DNA of 64,000 bases from Mycolicibacterium wolinskyi (GCF_002101965.1 NZ_LQQA01000030.1:248001-312000), one strand, 5' to 3'; shown: positions 24,499 through 33,265, counted from the stretch's first letter. The notes: generated from the letters alone by a model not told the origin. A program made the numbers and translations.

Positions 24499-25530
24499 TT
24501 GCCGTTTCTCACCGATATGTACCACGACCAGAACCGCAACTCGGCGAAGGTCGCGGACCCGCCCGCCGCCGCTGCGCCCACGGGAGGCTTTGATCCCGAG
24601 GCTCTTTCGCGGCGATTGAACGCGGCGATCCTCGGGCAACAAGCCGCCGTCGAGGCGGTGGTCCGTGCGGTTTCGATCGCCCACATCGGTGTGGCCGATC
24701 CCGGTCGGCCCCTGTCCAGCGTGCTGCTGGTGGGGCCGACCGGCGTCGGGAAAACCGAGCTGGTCCGCCAGGTCGCGGCGGCGCTGCGCACCGGGCCCGA
24801 CGACCTGTGCCGCATCGACATGAGCGCGCTGGCGCAGGAGCATTACGCCGCGTCCTTCTCGGGCGCGCCGCCGGGCTACGCCGGGAGCAAGGAATCCTTC
24901 ACGCTGTTCGACAAGGCCAAGATCGAGGGCGGGCCGTACATGCCGGGCGTCGTGCTGTTCGACGAGGTCGAGAAGGCCGATGCGACCGTGCTCCGGGCAC
25001 TGTTGCATGTGCTGGACACCGGGGAACTGCGGCTCGCCAACGGCCAGCAGAAGATCTCGTTCCGCAACAGCTACATCTTCCTGACGTCCAACCTGGGATC
25101 GCTGGAAGTCGCTGCGGCACAACGGTCCCGGCGTAAGAAGTGGTGGCCCAAGCGCAGGCCGGCGCATCGGACCATGGTGCGCGAGGCGGTCGAATCGTTC
25201 TTCGATCCGGAGTTCTTCAACCGCATCGACGAGACCGTCGTGTTCGACGCGTTCGACGACGACACGGCAGAACAGGTGGCCCGCAAGGAAATCGGCGACC
25301 TCGTCACGAGGCTCAAGAGCCGCGGGGTCGAACTCGACGTCGACGACAGCGTGGTCGAGCTCGTGCGGGGCCACGGATTCGACCCGGTGTACGGGGCACG
25401 AGGGCTGCGCCGAACGATCCGGCACGAGCTCACCGAACCGGTCGCACGCGCGGTGCTGACGGGACAGTCGTCGTTGCGGGCCGGCGTACGGGATGGGGCG
25501 TTGACCGTCACCCCGCGAACAGACACGTAG
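24499..25530 (+). CDS. AAA+ ATPase of the amidase operon (AmiB-like, ClpB-type)
   Basis: A 343-residue single-ring AAA+ protein of the Clp/Hsp100 D2 type. It has Walker A GPTGVGKTE (about 78-86), Walker B VVLFDEVEKAD, sensor 1 FLTSNLGS, arginine finger region FFNRIDETVVFDAF, and a C-terminal small domain with sensor 2 GARGLRR. There is no N-terminal Clp domain or D1 ring. The Pseudomonas amidase operon also has an ATPase (AmiB) of this kind, with unclear function, possibly a folding helper for AmiE or AmiS. The start is TTG 24499, with GAGAGG upstream and only 11 bases after amiE. Confidence 0.85.
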   Translation: MPFLTDMYHDQNRNSAKVADPPAAAAPTGGFDPEALSRRLNAAILGQQAAVEAVVRAVSIAHIGVADPGRPLSSVLLVGPTGVGKTELVRQVAAALRTGPDDLCRIDMSALAQEHYAASFSGAPPGYAGSKESFTLFDKAKIEGGPYMPGVVLFDEVEKADATVLRALLHVLDTGELRLANGQQKISFRNSYIFLTSNLGSLEVAAAQRSRRKKWWPKRRPAHRTMVREAVESFFDPEFFNRIDETVVFDAFDDDTAEQVARKEIGDLVTRLKSRGVELDVDDSVVELVRGHGFDPVYGARGLRRTIRHELTEPVARAVLTGQSSLRAGVRDGALTVTPRTDT

Positions 25531-25601
25531 GTACCCAGGTAACGGCATTACCGGGTACGTACGCGTCTGCTCGCCCAAAGGGAATTGCGCCCCACGGGCA
25601 A

Positions 25602-26471
25602 TCAACCGAGCGGCTCGGTCGGGGCGTGTGCGGTGCGGACCGCACCGATGCTGGCGGCCGTCACGAGTACGACACCCAGATAGCCGAGCACGCCGATCTG
25701 TTGACCGAGCACGACGAGGCCGGCGAGCGCGGCGACCACCGGTGACAGACAGGTCAGCACGGCGAAAACCGCAGGCGCAAGGCGTCGAAGCGAGATGAGC
25801 TCCAACGAATAGGGAATCACCGACGACATCAATCCGACTGCCACAGCCACGCCGAGCACGTGCCAGTGCAGTACGTCGGCGACGTCAATCGAGGCGATGG
25901 CAAGCGGTGCGACGACGAGTGCGCCTGCGACGGTGGCGATCGCGAGCCCGTCGAGCCGACGGAACTCGGCCGCGGTGCGTGCCGACGCCAGGATGTAGCA
26001 GGCCCAGGCGATTCCGGCGGCGGCAGCGAAGGCGAACCCCGCAGGCTCGAAATGCCCACCGCCTTCGCGCGGCCAGCCCAACAGGGCGACACCGGCCAAT
26101 GCGAGCACGGCCCACAGCCACGCCACCCGGCGCGTGCTCGTGATGACCGAAAGGACCAGCGGTCCAAGGGCTTCGATGGTCACCGCGATACCCAGTGGGA
26201 TACGCGCGATCGCGAAATAGAAGCAGAAGTTCATCACGGCAAGCGCGGCTGCCAACGCACCTGCCGAACCCCAGGCGCGTCGCGTCAGGCCGCGCACCGA
26301 CGGGCGCGCCGCGGTGCACAGCACGACGCCTGCGACGGCGAACCGGGCGAACAATGCGCCCACGGTGCCGACCGCGGCGAACAAGCCCACGGCAAGCGCA
26401 GCGCCGACCTCTTGGCTTATCGCGGCGACGACGACCAACAGTGCGGCCCCGACCGGGGCGCGCGTGGTCAC
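25602..26471 (-). CDS. EamA/DMT-family transporter
   Basis: A 289-residue membrane protein with ten predicted helices in two five-helix EamA repeats. It starts at GTG 26471, overlapping the TetR stop (GTGA), so both are co-transcribed. Typical segments are VAGVVLCTAARP, NFCFYFAIARIPLGIAVTIEALGPLVLSVI and the repeat-2 end LAPAVFAVLTCLSPVVAALAG. Members export amino acids, metabolites or drugs. The role is unknown; the adjacent TetR is probably its regulator. Confidence 0.85.
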   Translation of the reverse strand: MTTRAPVGAALLVVVAAISQEVGAALAVGLFAAVGTVGALFARFAVAGVVLCTAARPSVRGLTRRAWGSAGALAAALAVMNFCFYFAIARIPLGIAVTIEALGPLVLSVITSTRRVAWLWAVLALAGVALLGWPREGGGHFEPAGFAFAAAAGIAWACYILASARTAAEFRRLDGLAIATVAGALVVAPLAIASIDVADVLHWHVLGVAVAVGLMSSVIPYSLELISLRRLAPAVFAVLTCLSPVVAALAGLVVLGQQIGVLGYLGVVLVTAASIGAVRTAHAPTEPLG

Positions 26472-27118
26472 ACCGTCACCGGAAGCGTTGCCCCTGTTGC
26501 CAGTTCGGCGTAGCCCCGCTGCAGACGCAGAGCTGTCTCGCGGCTCAGCTCCGGATCGCGCGCCACGATGCGGTAGCCCAGGTAGTCCTCCATCGCCATC
26601 AGCGTCATCGCGATATCGCGAGCGGGGGAGCCCAGCCGGAACACGCCGCTCTGCGCACCTGATTCGAGAATCCGCGTGTAGAGCTTCACCTGCCGGTGAT
26701 AGATGTGCTGGACGTCGCGGCGCTGGTCGAGTTCGAAGCCCGCAGCGAGTACCGCGCGCCAGATGGCCCGCCACTCGGCGTCCTCCGGTCCGGTCGGCAG
26801 GCCCGCGGCGATGGTCAGCGCGAGTTGTTCACGCACGTCCTCGGTGCGGTCGACGACGGCGAGACGCTCGTCGTAGAAGCGGGTGTCGGAGCGCTGCGCG
26901 AGCTCCGAGAGCAGTTGATCCATCTCCTTGAAGTAGTAACGCACCGCGTTGGCGGTCAGTCCGAGCTCGGCGGCGACGTCGGCGATGCGCAGCGTGGCGA
27001 GGTCGTGACGTTCGATCAGCGCGATCGCGGCGTCGAGGATCTCCTCGCGTCGCTCTGCCTGTCTGTTTGGCCGTCCCACGCCTCCATAGTTACCGATTTC
27101 ACGGTTCCTCTTGCGCAT
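26468..27118 (-). CDS. TetR/AcrR-family regulator
   Basis: A 216-residue regulator. HTH: REEILDAAIALIERHDLATLRIADVAAELGLTANAVRYYFKEMDQLL. The C-terminal domain resembles those of PhlF/BetI-like TetR proteins with REQLALTIAAG. ATG 27118 was chosen; ATG 27136 is equally possible. It is upstream of and coupled to the EamA transporter and divergent from the beta-aminopeptidase/permease pair, whose shared intergenic region holds an inverted repeat. Confidence 0.85.
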   Translation of the reverse strand: MRKRNREIGNYGGVGRPNRQAERREEILDAAIALIERHDLATLRIADVAAELGLTANAVRYYFKEMDQLLSELAQRSDTRFYDERLAVVDRTEDVREQLALTIAAGLPTGPEDAEWRAIWRAVLAAGFELDQRRDVQHIYHRQVKLYTRILESGAQSGVFRLGSPARDIAMTLMAMEDYLGYRIVARDPELSRETALRLQRGYAELATGATLPVTV

Positions 27119-27138
27119 GGCGCCCGTCACGCGCATTA

Positions 27139-27155
27139 TTTTCCAAACGTGAAAA
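27139..27155. promoter_or_regulatory. Inverted repeat in TetR/aminopeptidase divergent promoter
   Basis: TTTTC-N7-GAAAA within a very AT-rich stretch between divergent genes. It is a candidate TetR operator, covering both divergent promoters. Confidence 0.45.
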
Positions 27156-27182
27156 AAACTCGATGTGAACGTTCGGAGACTT

Positions 27183-28274
27183 ATGCGAGCCCGTGACCTC
27201 GGCGTTGTTGTCGGTGAACACCCCACCGGCCCCTACAACGCGATCACCGACGTGGCCGGCGTACGCGTCGGGCACACCACGATCCAGCAGGCGCCTGCCG
27301 TGAACACCGGGGTGACCGTCGTCGTCCCGCATTCCGGCATCTGGACCGAACCGGTGTTCGCCGGGGCACACCGCCTCAACGGCAGCGGTGAGATGACGGG
27401 CCTCGAATGGGTCCGGGAATCCGGCGAGCTCACGTCGGCCATCGGTCTCACGAACACCCACAGTGTCGGGGTCGTGCGCGACGCGCTCGTCGACGCCCAG
27501 GTGCAAGCCCGCGGTGAAGGGCTGTATTGGTCGCTGCCGGTCGTCGGGGAGACCTACGACGGCCTGCTCAACGACATCAACGGCCACCACGTGTGCGCCG
27601 AGCACGTCCGCGCAGCGCTGGACTCCGCGACCGACGGCCCGGTCGCCGAAGGCAACGTCGGCGGCGGCACCGGGATGATCTGCCACGGCTTCAAGGGCGG
27701 CATCGGTACGGCATCGCGCGTCACCGACACCGCCGCCGGTCGCTACACCGTCGGGGTGCTGGTTCAGGCCAATCACGGACGCCGGGAACGCCTGCGGGTC
27801 AACGGAGTTCCGGTAGGGGAGCTCGTCGGGACCGACGAGGTGCCGACGCCCGAGATGCCGCGCGCCTACGAGCCGGGGTCGGGATCGATCATCGTCATCG
27901 TCGCCACCGACGCGCCGTTGCTGCCGCACCAGTGCACGCGGTTGGCTCAGCGGTCGGCGTTGGCGGTCGGGGCGCTCGGCGGCACCGGCGAACAATACAG
28001 CGGCGACCTGATGCTGGCCTTCTCGACCGCCAACCGGGGCATCCCGCCGTACGCATGGGACGAGAACACCGAGACCGAACGCCCCGAGATTCCGGTACGG
28101 ATGGTCGCCCCGCAGCTCATGACACGGCTGTTCGATCTCGTCATCGAGGCCACCGAGGAAGCCATCGTCAACGTGCTCGTCGCCGCCGAGACGCTCACCG
28201 GGCGCGACGGTCGCACCGCACATGCACTCGACCACAACCTGTTCCGCCGGGCCATGCAGCACTCGGAGGGCTGA
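27183..28274 (+). CDS. P1-family (S58) beta-aminopeptidase/DmpA-like hydrolase
   Basis: A 363-residue N-terminal-nucleophile peptidase of the DmpA/BapA family. The self-cleavage site is Gly234-Ser235 in PGSGSIIVIVATDAPLLPHQ; Ser235 would become the nucleophile and N-terminus of the beta chain. Earlier motifs are YNAITDVAGVRVGHTT and GNVGGGTGMICHGFKGGIGTASR. Family enzymes cleave N-terminal D-residues or beta-amino acids from peptides. No signal peptide. GGAG precedes ATG 27183 by five bases. Coupling with an APC permease one base downstream suggests import and hydrolysis of peptides or amides for nitrogen. Confidence 0.88.
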   Translation: MRARDLGVVVGEHPTGPYNAITDVAGVRVGHTTIQQAPAVNTGVTVVVPHSGIWTEPVFAGAHRLNGSGEMTGLEWVRESGELTSAIGLTNTHSVGVVRDALVDAQVQARGEGLYWSLPVVGETYDGLLNDINGHHVCAEHVRAALDSATDGPVAEGNVGGGTGMICHGFKGGIGTASRVTDTAAGRYTVGVLVQANHGRRERLRVNGVPVGELVGTDEVPTPEMPRAYEPGSGSIIVIVATDAPLLPHQCTRLAQRSALAVGALGGTGEQYSGDLMLAFSTANRGIPPYAWDENTETERPEIPVRMVAPQLMTRLFDLVIEATEEAIVNVLVAAETLTGRDGRTAHALDHNLFRRAMQHSEG

Positions 28275-28275
28275 A

Positions 28276-29709
28276 ATGACAAATCAATCCGTTACCGACA
28301 ACGGCAGCCGCCTGCACGGAAGGCTCGGCCCGATCGGAGTCGTGTTCATGGTGGTCGCCGCGGCGGCCCCGCTGACCGTGATCGGCGGCAACATGCCGCT
28401 GGCCATGGGGCTCGGCAACGGCGCAGGCGCACCCGTCGGCTTCCTGATCGCCGCGCTCGTCCTGCTGGTGTTCAGCATCGGGTTCGTCGCGATGACGCCG
28501 TACGTGCCCGAGGCCGGTGCGTTCTTCTCCTACGTGACACTCGGACTCGGCCGGCGCATGGGCAGCGGTATCGCCGCGGTCGCGCTCATCGCCTATACCG
28601 CGATCCAGGTGGGGATCTACGGCTACATCGGCTGGGCCATCGACGACACCGTGCGGTTCTACGGCGGCCCGCAGATACCTTGGCCCGTCTACTCATTCGT
28701 GATTCTCGCCATCGTCGCACTGTTGGGCTACCGCCACATCGAACTGAGCGCCAAGGTGCTCGGGGTCGCCCTGGTGTTGGAGATCGGCATCGTGGTGCTG
28801 CTCGATCTGGTGATCGTCGCCGATCCGGGTCCGCAGGGCCTGAGCCTCGCGTCGTTCTCGCCGGGCGTCTTCACCGACGGCGTGCTCGGCATCGCGGTGC
28901 TGTTCGCGCTGACCGGGTTCATCGGGTTCGAGGCGACCGCGGTGTTCCGCGACGAGGCTCGCGACCCCGAGCGCACGATCCCGCGGGCGACCTACGCCGC
29001 GGTGCTCATCATCGGCGGCTTCTACGCGCTGACCTGCTGGGCGTTCGTCGTCGCGATCGGGCCGGACCAGGTCACCGAGGTCGCGCAGCGCACGCTCGAC
29101 GGCGAGGCCAACATGCTGCTCGACACCACCGACGACAACCTGGGCCGCATCGGCCGCGACGTGGTCAACGTGCTGCTGCTGACGAGTCTGTTCGCATGTG
29201 TGTTGTCATTCCACAACGTGATCGCCCGCTACCAGTTCGCCCTGGCCCGAAAAGGGTTGCTGCCCAACAAGTTGGCCGTGGTGCACGACCAACACGGTTC
29301 GCCTGCGCTGTCGTCTGTGGTGCAGACCGTGACCGCAGCCGTGATCGTCGCAATCCTCGCAGTCCTCGGCATCGACCCGCTCGTCGGGGTGTTCGGGTCG
29401 ATGGCGGGCGTGGCGACGGTCGGCATGGTCGTGCTGATGCTCACGACGTCGGTGGCCGTGCTCGTCTACTTCGCCCGAAACAGCGAGCATGCCCGCGGCC
29501 GGGTCTGGCAGACCCGCATCGCCCCGGTGCTCGCGTGCCTCGGCCTGCTGGCCAGCCTGTGGCTCGTTTTGACGAACTTCACTCTGGTGACCGGCGGTTC
29601 GGCCACGCTGAGCGCGATCCTGGCGGCCGTGCCGTTCGTGGGACTCCTTGTGGGCGTTGCCATTCGCCCGCCCGGCAAGGCCGAGCCGGTCAGCACGGCC
29701 GGGGAGTGA
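28276..29709 (+). CDS. APC-family amino acid permease
   Basis: A 477-residue membrane protein with about 12-14 helices. The APC signature is visible at the N-terminus (GRLGPIGVVFMVVAAAAPLTVIGGNMPLAMGLGNG, helix 1) and in helix 6 (LGIAVLFALTGFIGFEATAVFRDEARDPERTIPRATYAAVL). ATG 28276 has GGAGG upstream. It is one base after the aminopeptidase stop. Substrate unknown; probably an amino acid, beta-amino acid or amine. Confidence 0.9.
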   Translation: MTNQSVTDNGSRLHGRLGPIGVVFMVVAAAAPLTVIGGNMPLAMGLGNGAGAPVGFLIAALVLLVFSIGFVAMTPYVPEAGAFFSYVTLGLGRRMGSGIAAVALIAYTAIQVGIYGYIGWAIDDTVRFYGGPQIPWPVYSFVILAIVALLGYRHIELSAKVLGVALVLEIGIVVLLDLVIVADPGPQGLSLASFSPGVFTDGVLGIAVLFALTGFIGFEATAVFRDEARDPERTIPRATYAAVLIIGGFYALTCWAFVVAIGPDQVTEVAQRTLDGEANMLLDTTDDNLGRIGRDVVNVLLLTSLFACVLSFHNVIARYQFALARKGLLPNKLAVVHDQHGSPALSSVVQTVTAAVIVAILAVLGIDPLVGVFGSMAGVATVGMVVLMLTTSVAVLVYFARNSEHARGRVWQTRIAPVLACLGLLASLWLVLTNFTLVTGGSATLSAILAAVPFVGLLVGVAIRPPGKAEPVSTAGE

Positions 29710-29715
29710 CGGCGG

Positions 29716-30312
29716 CTACCGGGCGCGCAGTTGCTCGACGAAGGTGCGGGTGTCGTCCCACGTCGGCAACAGGCCGGCGTCCCGCACCTCGTCGAGTGTC
29801 GGGGCATTGGCGTCGCGTTCGGACAGGACCAGTTCGTGATCGTCGGGCCAGTCGATGCCGAGCTCGGTGGCCCGGATCGTGTGCTCACGTTGCGGCGCAT
29901 ATGGCGTCGAGCACAGGTACATGACCGTCGAATCGTCTTCGAGCGCAAGGAAAGCGTGACCCAGACCCTCGGAGAGATAGATCGACCGGCGGTCGCGGTC
30001 GTTGAGCAGCACCGAATCCCACTGCCCGAAAGTCGGTGAGCCGACCCGGATGTCGACCACGACGTCGAACACCGCACCACGTAGGCAGGTGACGTACTTG
30101 GCCTGGCTCGGCGGCAGCTCGGAGAAATGGACGCCGCGCAGCACCCCGGCCGCCGAGACCGAACAATTGGCTTGCCGCATGTCGAAGCGGTGGCCGGCGA
30201 ATGCGTGAAAGCCGCTGTCGGTGAACCATTCGAAGAAGAGGCCACGCGAATCGCCGTGCAATTTCGGCGTGATCTCCCAGGCGCCGGGGATCTTCAGTTC
30301 GCGTGCGGTCAC
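29716..30312 (-). CDS. rmlC: dTDP-4-dehydrorhamnose 3,5-epimerase
   Basis: A 198-residue cupin enzyme of dTDP-L-rhamnose synthesis, needed for the rhamnose in the mycolyl-arabinogalactan linker. It begins at GTG 30312 (MTARELKIPGAWEITP), overlapping the rmlB stop as GTGA; this matches the M. tuberculosis RmlC N-terminus as I recall it. Substrate and catalytic residues appear in DSRGLFFEWF, GVLRGVHFSELPPSQAKYV and LSEGLGHAFLAL. Homodimer, cytosolic. Confidence 0.94.
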   Translation of the reverse strand: MTARELKIPGAWEITPKLHGDSRGLFFEWFTDSGFHAFAGHRFDMRQANCSVSAAGVLRGVHFSELPPSQAKYVTCLRGAVFDVVVDIRVGSPTFGQWDSVLLNDRDRRSIYLSEGLGHAFLALEDDSTVMYLCSTPYAPQREHTIRATELGIDWPDDHELVLSERDANAPTLDEVRDAGLLPTWDDTRTFVEQLRAR

Positions 30313-31304
30313 TGCCCGCGCTCCCGATAGTTCGCTTCGACGGCGTCTTTCAAAGGGCCCCACCAGGATTCGTTGTCGCGATACCAGTCGATGGTGGCGC
30401 GCAGCCCCTCGTCGAAGTCGGTGTGCTTGGGCGCCCAGCCGAGCTCGTCGTGCAGCGTCGACGGATCGATCGCGTAGCGCAGGTCATGGCCGGCGCGGTC
30501 GGGCACATGGTCGAAGTCGTCGGGGTCGCGGTCCATCAGCCGTAGCAGCGTGCGCATGACGGTCAGGTTGTCGCGCTCGCACTCGGCGCCGATCAGGTAG
30601 GTCTGGCCGATCCGGCCGTCGGCCAAGATCCGCCACACCGCGCTGTTGTGATCGTCGACGTGGATCCAATCCCGCACGTTGGCGCCGGTGCCGTAGAGCT
30701 TGGGCCGCCTGCCGGTCAGCACATTGGTGATCTGGCGGGGGATGAACTTCTCGACATGTTGATAGGGGCCGTAGTTGTTGGAGCAGTTCGAGATCGTCGC
30801 GCGCACACCGTAGGAGCGCACCCACGCCCGCACGAGCAGATCGGCGGCGGCCTTCGTCGACGAGTACGGGCTCGACGGGTTGTAGGGCGTGGTCTCGGTG
30901 AACCGCGCCGGATCGTCGAGTTCGAGATCGCCGTACACCTCGTCGGTCGATACGTGATGCAACCGCACGCCGTGCCGGCGGACGGCCTCGAGCACCGTGA
31001 ACGTGCCGATCACATTGGCCCGCAGGAACGGCTCCGGGTCGGCCAGTGCGTTGTCGACGTGGGTTTCGGCGGCGAAATGTACGACGGCGTCGGCCTCGCG
31101 CACCAGATCACCGACGAGCTTCGCGTCGGTGATGTCGCCCTGCACGAGCCGGATCCGGTCGGCGACCGGCGCGAGAGCCTCGCGGCTGCCGGCATACGTG
31201 AGGGCGTCGAGCACCGTCACCGACGTCGTCAGCGCCTCGTGGAGCGCGAGGTGCACGAAGTTCGCGCCGATGAACCCCGCGCCGCCGGTGACGAGCAACC
31301 GCAT
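30309..31304 (-). CDS. rmlB: dTDP-glucose 4,6-dehydratase
   Basis: A 331-residue extended SDR enzyme converting dTDP-glucose to dTDP-4-keto-6-deoxyglucose. Motifs: VTGGAGFIGANFVH (NAD), STDEVYGDLE (catalytic Thr-Asp-Glu), and PYSSTKAAADLLVRA (YxxxK). It heads the rmlB-rmlC unit. The order rmlC-rmlB-LLM protein near infA is as in M. tuberculosis Rv3465-Rv3462c. Confidence 0.95.
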   Translation of the reverse strand: MRLLVTGGAGFIGANFVHLALHEALTTSVTVLDALTYAGSREALAPVADRIRLVQGDITDAKLVGDLVREADAVVHFAAETHVDNALADPEPFLRANVIGTFTVLEAVRRHGVRLHHVSTDEVYGDLELDDPARFTETTPYNPSSPYSSTKAAADLLVRAWVRSYGVRATISNCSNNYGPYQHVEKFIPRQITNVLTGRRPKLYGTGANVRDWIHVDDHNSAVWRILADGRIGQTYLIGAECERDNLTVMRTLLRLMDRDPDDFDHVPDRAGHDLRYAIDPSTLHDELGWAPKHTDFDEGLRATIDWYRDNESWWGPLKDAVEANYRERGQ

Positions 31305-31346
31305 GCGTCAACCCTAACGGGCGGGAGTTTCCGGACGGTCACCCCG

Positions 31347-31409
31347 CGCGAGCGACCGCATGATGCCGGTGGTTGACGGCGTGTCGGTGTACAAACACGG
31401 TCGCTCGCG
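31347..31409 (-). terminator. Long stem-loop between LLM gene and rmlB
   Basis: CGCGAGCGACCG (31347-31358) and CGGTCGCTCGCG (31398-31409) are exact reverse complements, and outer ACCCC/GGGGT can extend the stem across a small bulge. It follows the LLM gene stop on the minus strand and precedes rmlB, so it probably terminates the LLM transcript or insulates rmlB. The 39-base loop is unusually long and the trailing U tract is weak. Confidence 0.5.
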
Positions 31410-31417
31410 GTGTGGGG

Positions 31418-32284
31418 TTATTCCTCTCCCAGGTCCTCGTTCAGGCCGAGGGGGCCGGCGAGCTCGGTGAGCGTCGGGATCAGCTTGTCCCAACCGCCGA
31501 GCACCTGGATCGTCACGTGATCAGCGCCTGCCGCGATGTGCTGGCGCAGCCGCGCGGCGATATCGCCCGCCGTACCGTGCGCGACGACCGCGTCGATCAA
31601 CTTGTCGCTGCCGGGCTTGGCGATGTCTTTCTCGGTGAACCCGAGCCTGCGCCAGTTGTTGAGGTAGTTGCTCAAGTTGAGGTAGAAGTCGACCGTCTCG
31701 CGGCCGATCTTGCGCGCCTCGGCCGAATCGGTGGTCAGCACCACCTTGTGCTCGGGCGCCAGGAACACCGTCTCGCCGAGCACGTCGCGCGCATGCTCGG
31801 TGTGCTCGGGCGTGGTCAGGTAGGGATGGGCACCGGCGCTGCGGCGTGCCGACAGCTTGAGCACCTTGTCGCCGAGCGCCGCGACCACCAGGCGGCTCGT
31901 CGGCACCTTCGCGGCGTCGAGCGCGTCGAGGTATTCGACGAGGGCGTCGTAGGGCTTGCGGTACTCGTCGGTGTGCTCGGGGTGGCCCACGCCGACGCCC
32001 AGCAGGAACCGGCCGGGATGCGCGGCCTCGATGCGGTGAAAGGACTCCGCCACCTGGTTGGCATCGGCCGTCCAGATGTTGACGATGCCGGTGGCCACCT
32101 GCAGGTTCTCGGTGTTGTCGAGGATCGGCTCGACGGATGCGAGGTCGGCCGCGGGGGAGCCGCCGATCCACACGGCGCCGTAGCCGAGCTTCTCGATCTC
32201 GGCGGCCTGCTCGGGCTTGACCGCGCCTAACGTCCACACGCCGTAGCGGCCGAGATCAGGCTTGAGTGAAAGTGCTTCGGTCAC
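31418..32284 (-). CDS. LLM-class F420-dependent oxidoreductase (paralog 1)
   Basis: A 288-residue TIM-barrel protein of the luciferase-like family that uses F420 in mycobacteria. Diagnostic segments are KLGYGAVWIGGSPAADL, LQVATGIVNIWTAD, HPGRFLLGVGVGHPEHTDEY and KAADHVTIQ-like AGADHVTIQVLG. By position and length it is the counterpart of M. tuberculosis Rv3463. It is a tandem paralog of the next gene. The substrate is unknown. Confidence 0.88.
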   Translation of the reverse strand: MTEALSLKPDLGRYGVWTLGAVKPEQAAEIEKLGYGAVWIGGSPAADLASVEPILDNTENLQVATGIVNIWTADANQVAESFHRIEAAHPGRFLLGVGVGHPEHTDEYRKPYDALVEYLDALDAAKVPTSRLVVAALGDKVLKLSARRSAGAHPYLTTPEHTEHARDVLGETVFLAPEHKVVLTTDSAEARKIGRETVDFYLNLSNYLNNWRRLGFTEKDIAKPGSDKLIDAVVAHGTAGDIAARLRQHIAAGADHVTIQVLGGWDKLIPTLTELAGPLGLNEDLGEE

Positions 32285-32301
32285 AGGAGTCGTCCTTGTC
32301 C

Positions 32302-33153
32302 TCAGGCCAGGCCCAGCGGCCCGGCGAGTTCGGCCAGTGCCGGCACCAGTTTCTCCGGTGAGGTCAGCACCTGCACGGGTACGTGGTCGGCGCCGGCGTC
32401 CAGATGCTCCTTGAGGCGCGCGGCGACGGCTTCAACGGTGCCATACGCGACGACGGCGTCGATGAACCGGTCGCTGCCGGGCTTCGCCAGATCCTCGTCG
32501 GTGAACCCGAGCCGCTTGAAGTTGTTGAGGTAGTTGGTCAGCCCGAGGTAGATGTCGAGCGCCTTGCGGCCGACGGTGCGCGCCTTGTCCGCGTCGGTGG
32601 TGAGGACCGCCTTGTGCTCGGGCGCGAGAAACGCGTCGGGCCCGAGCACCTCGCGGGCCTGGGTGGTGTGTTCGGGCGTCGTGAGGTACGGGTGCGCGCC
32701 CGCCGAGCGCTCGGCCGACAGCTGCAACACCTTCGGTCCGAGGGCGGCCACCACGCGACGGTGCTTGGGGACGCCGTACTCGTCGAGTTTGTTCAGGTAG
32801 TCGGTGAGCGCGTCGAGTGGCTTGCGGTATTCGCCGATGGCTTCGCGGTGCCCCACCCCGATGCCGAGCAGGAAGCGCCCGGGATAGGCCGCCTCGATGC
32901 GATGGAACGACTCCGAGACCGGCCCGGCGTCCGCCGTCCAGATGTTGACGATGCCGGTGGCGACCTGCAGCGTCGTGGTGGCCTCCAGGATCGGCTCCAC
33001 CCACTCCAGCTCGGCGGGCGGCGAGCCACCGACCCAGACCGCGCCGTAGCCGAGCGCCTCGATGTCCTTGGCCTGCGCGGGCGTCACACCGCGACCGAAC
33101 GAGCCGTACTTGCCGAGATCAGGTTTTGCGGGTTGAGCTGTGGTCTGCGTCAT
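32302..33153 (-). CDS. LLM-class F420-dependent oxidoreductase (paralog 2)
   Basis: A 283-residue LLM-family protein starting at ATG 33153 (MTQTTAQPAKPDLGKYGSFG). It aligns closely with paralog 1 along its whole length (ALGYGAVWVGGSPPAEL, LQVATGIVNIWTAD, YPGRFLLGIGVGHREAIGEY, AGADHVPVQVL), so a local tandem duplication is likely. It is 17 bases upstream of paralog 1. Upstream in-frame sequence has no similarity to the family and was excluded. Confidence 0.88.
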   Translation of the reverse strand: MTQTTAQPAKPDLGKYGSFGRGVTPAQAKDIEALGYGAVWVGGSPPAELEWVEPILEATTTLQVATGIVNIWTADAGPVSESFHRIEAAYPGRFLLGIGVGHREAIGEYRKPLDALTDYLNKLDEYGVPKHRRVVAALGPKVLQLSAERSAGAHPYLTTPEHTTQAREVLGPDAFLAPEHKAVLTTDADKARTVGRKALDIYLGLTNYLNNFKRLGFTDEDLAKPGSDRFIDAVVAYGTVEAVAARLKEHLDAGADHVPVQVLTSPEKLVPALAELAGPLGLA

Positions 33154-33237
33154 GGTTCGGTCAACCCGGCACCGCGGCTTGGCTATTCCGAACGAATCAC
33201 GCCGATTCTGAGCACGGGGGTTGTGTCGCAGTCCTGC

Positions 33238-33252
33238 GATATCGTTGATATC
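33238..33252. promoter_or_regulatory. VapBC operator
   Basis: GATATC-GTT-GATATC is a perfect inverted repeat directly adjoining the AGGAGG of vapB (33253-33258). It is a textbook position for antitoxin autorepression. Confidence 0.7.
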
Positions 33253-33265
33253 AGGAGGCGTGGAT

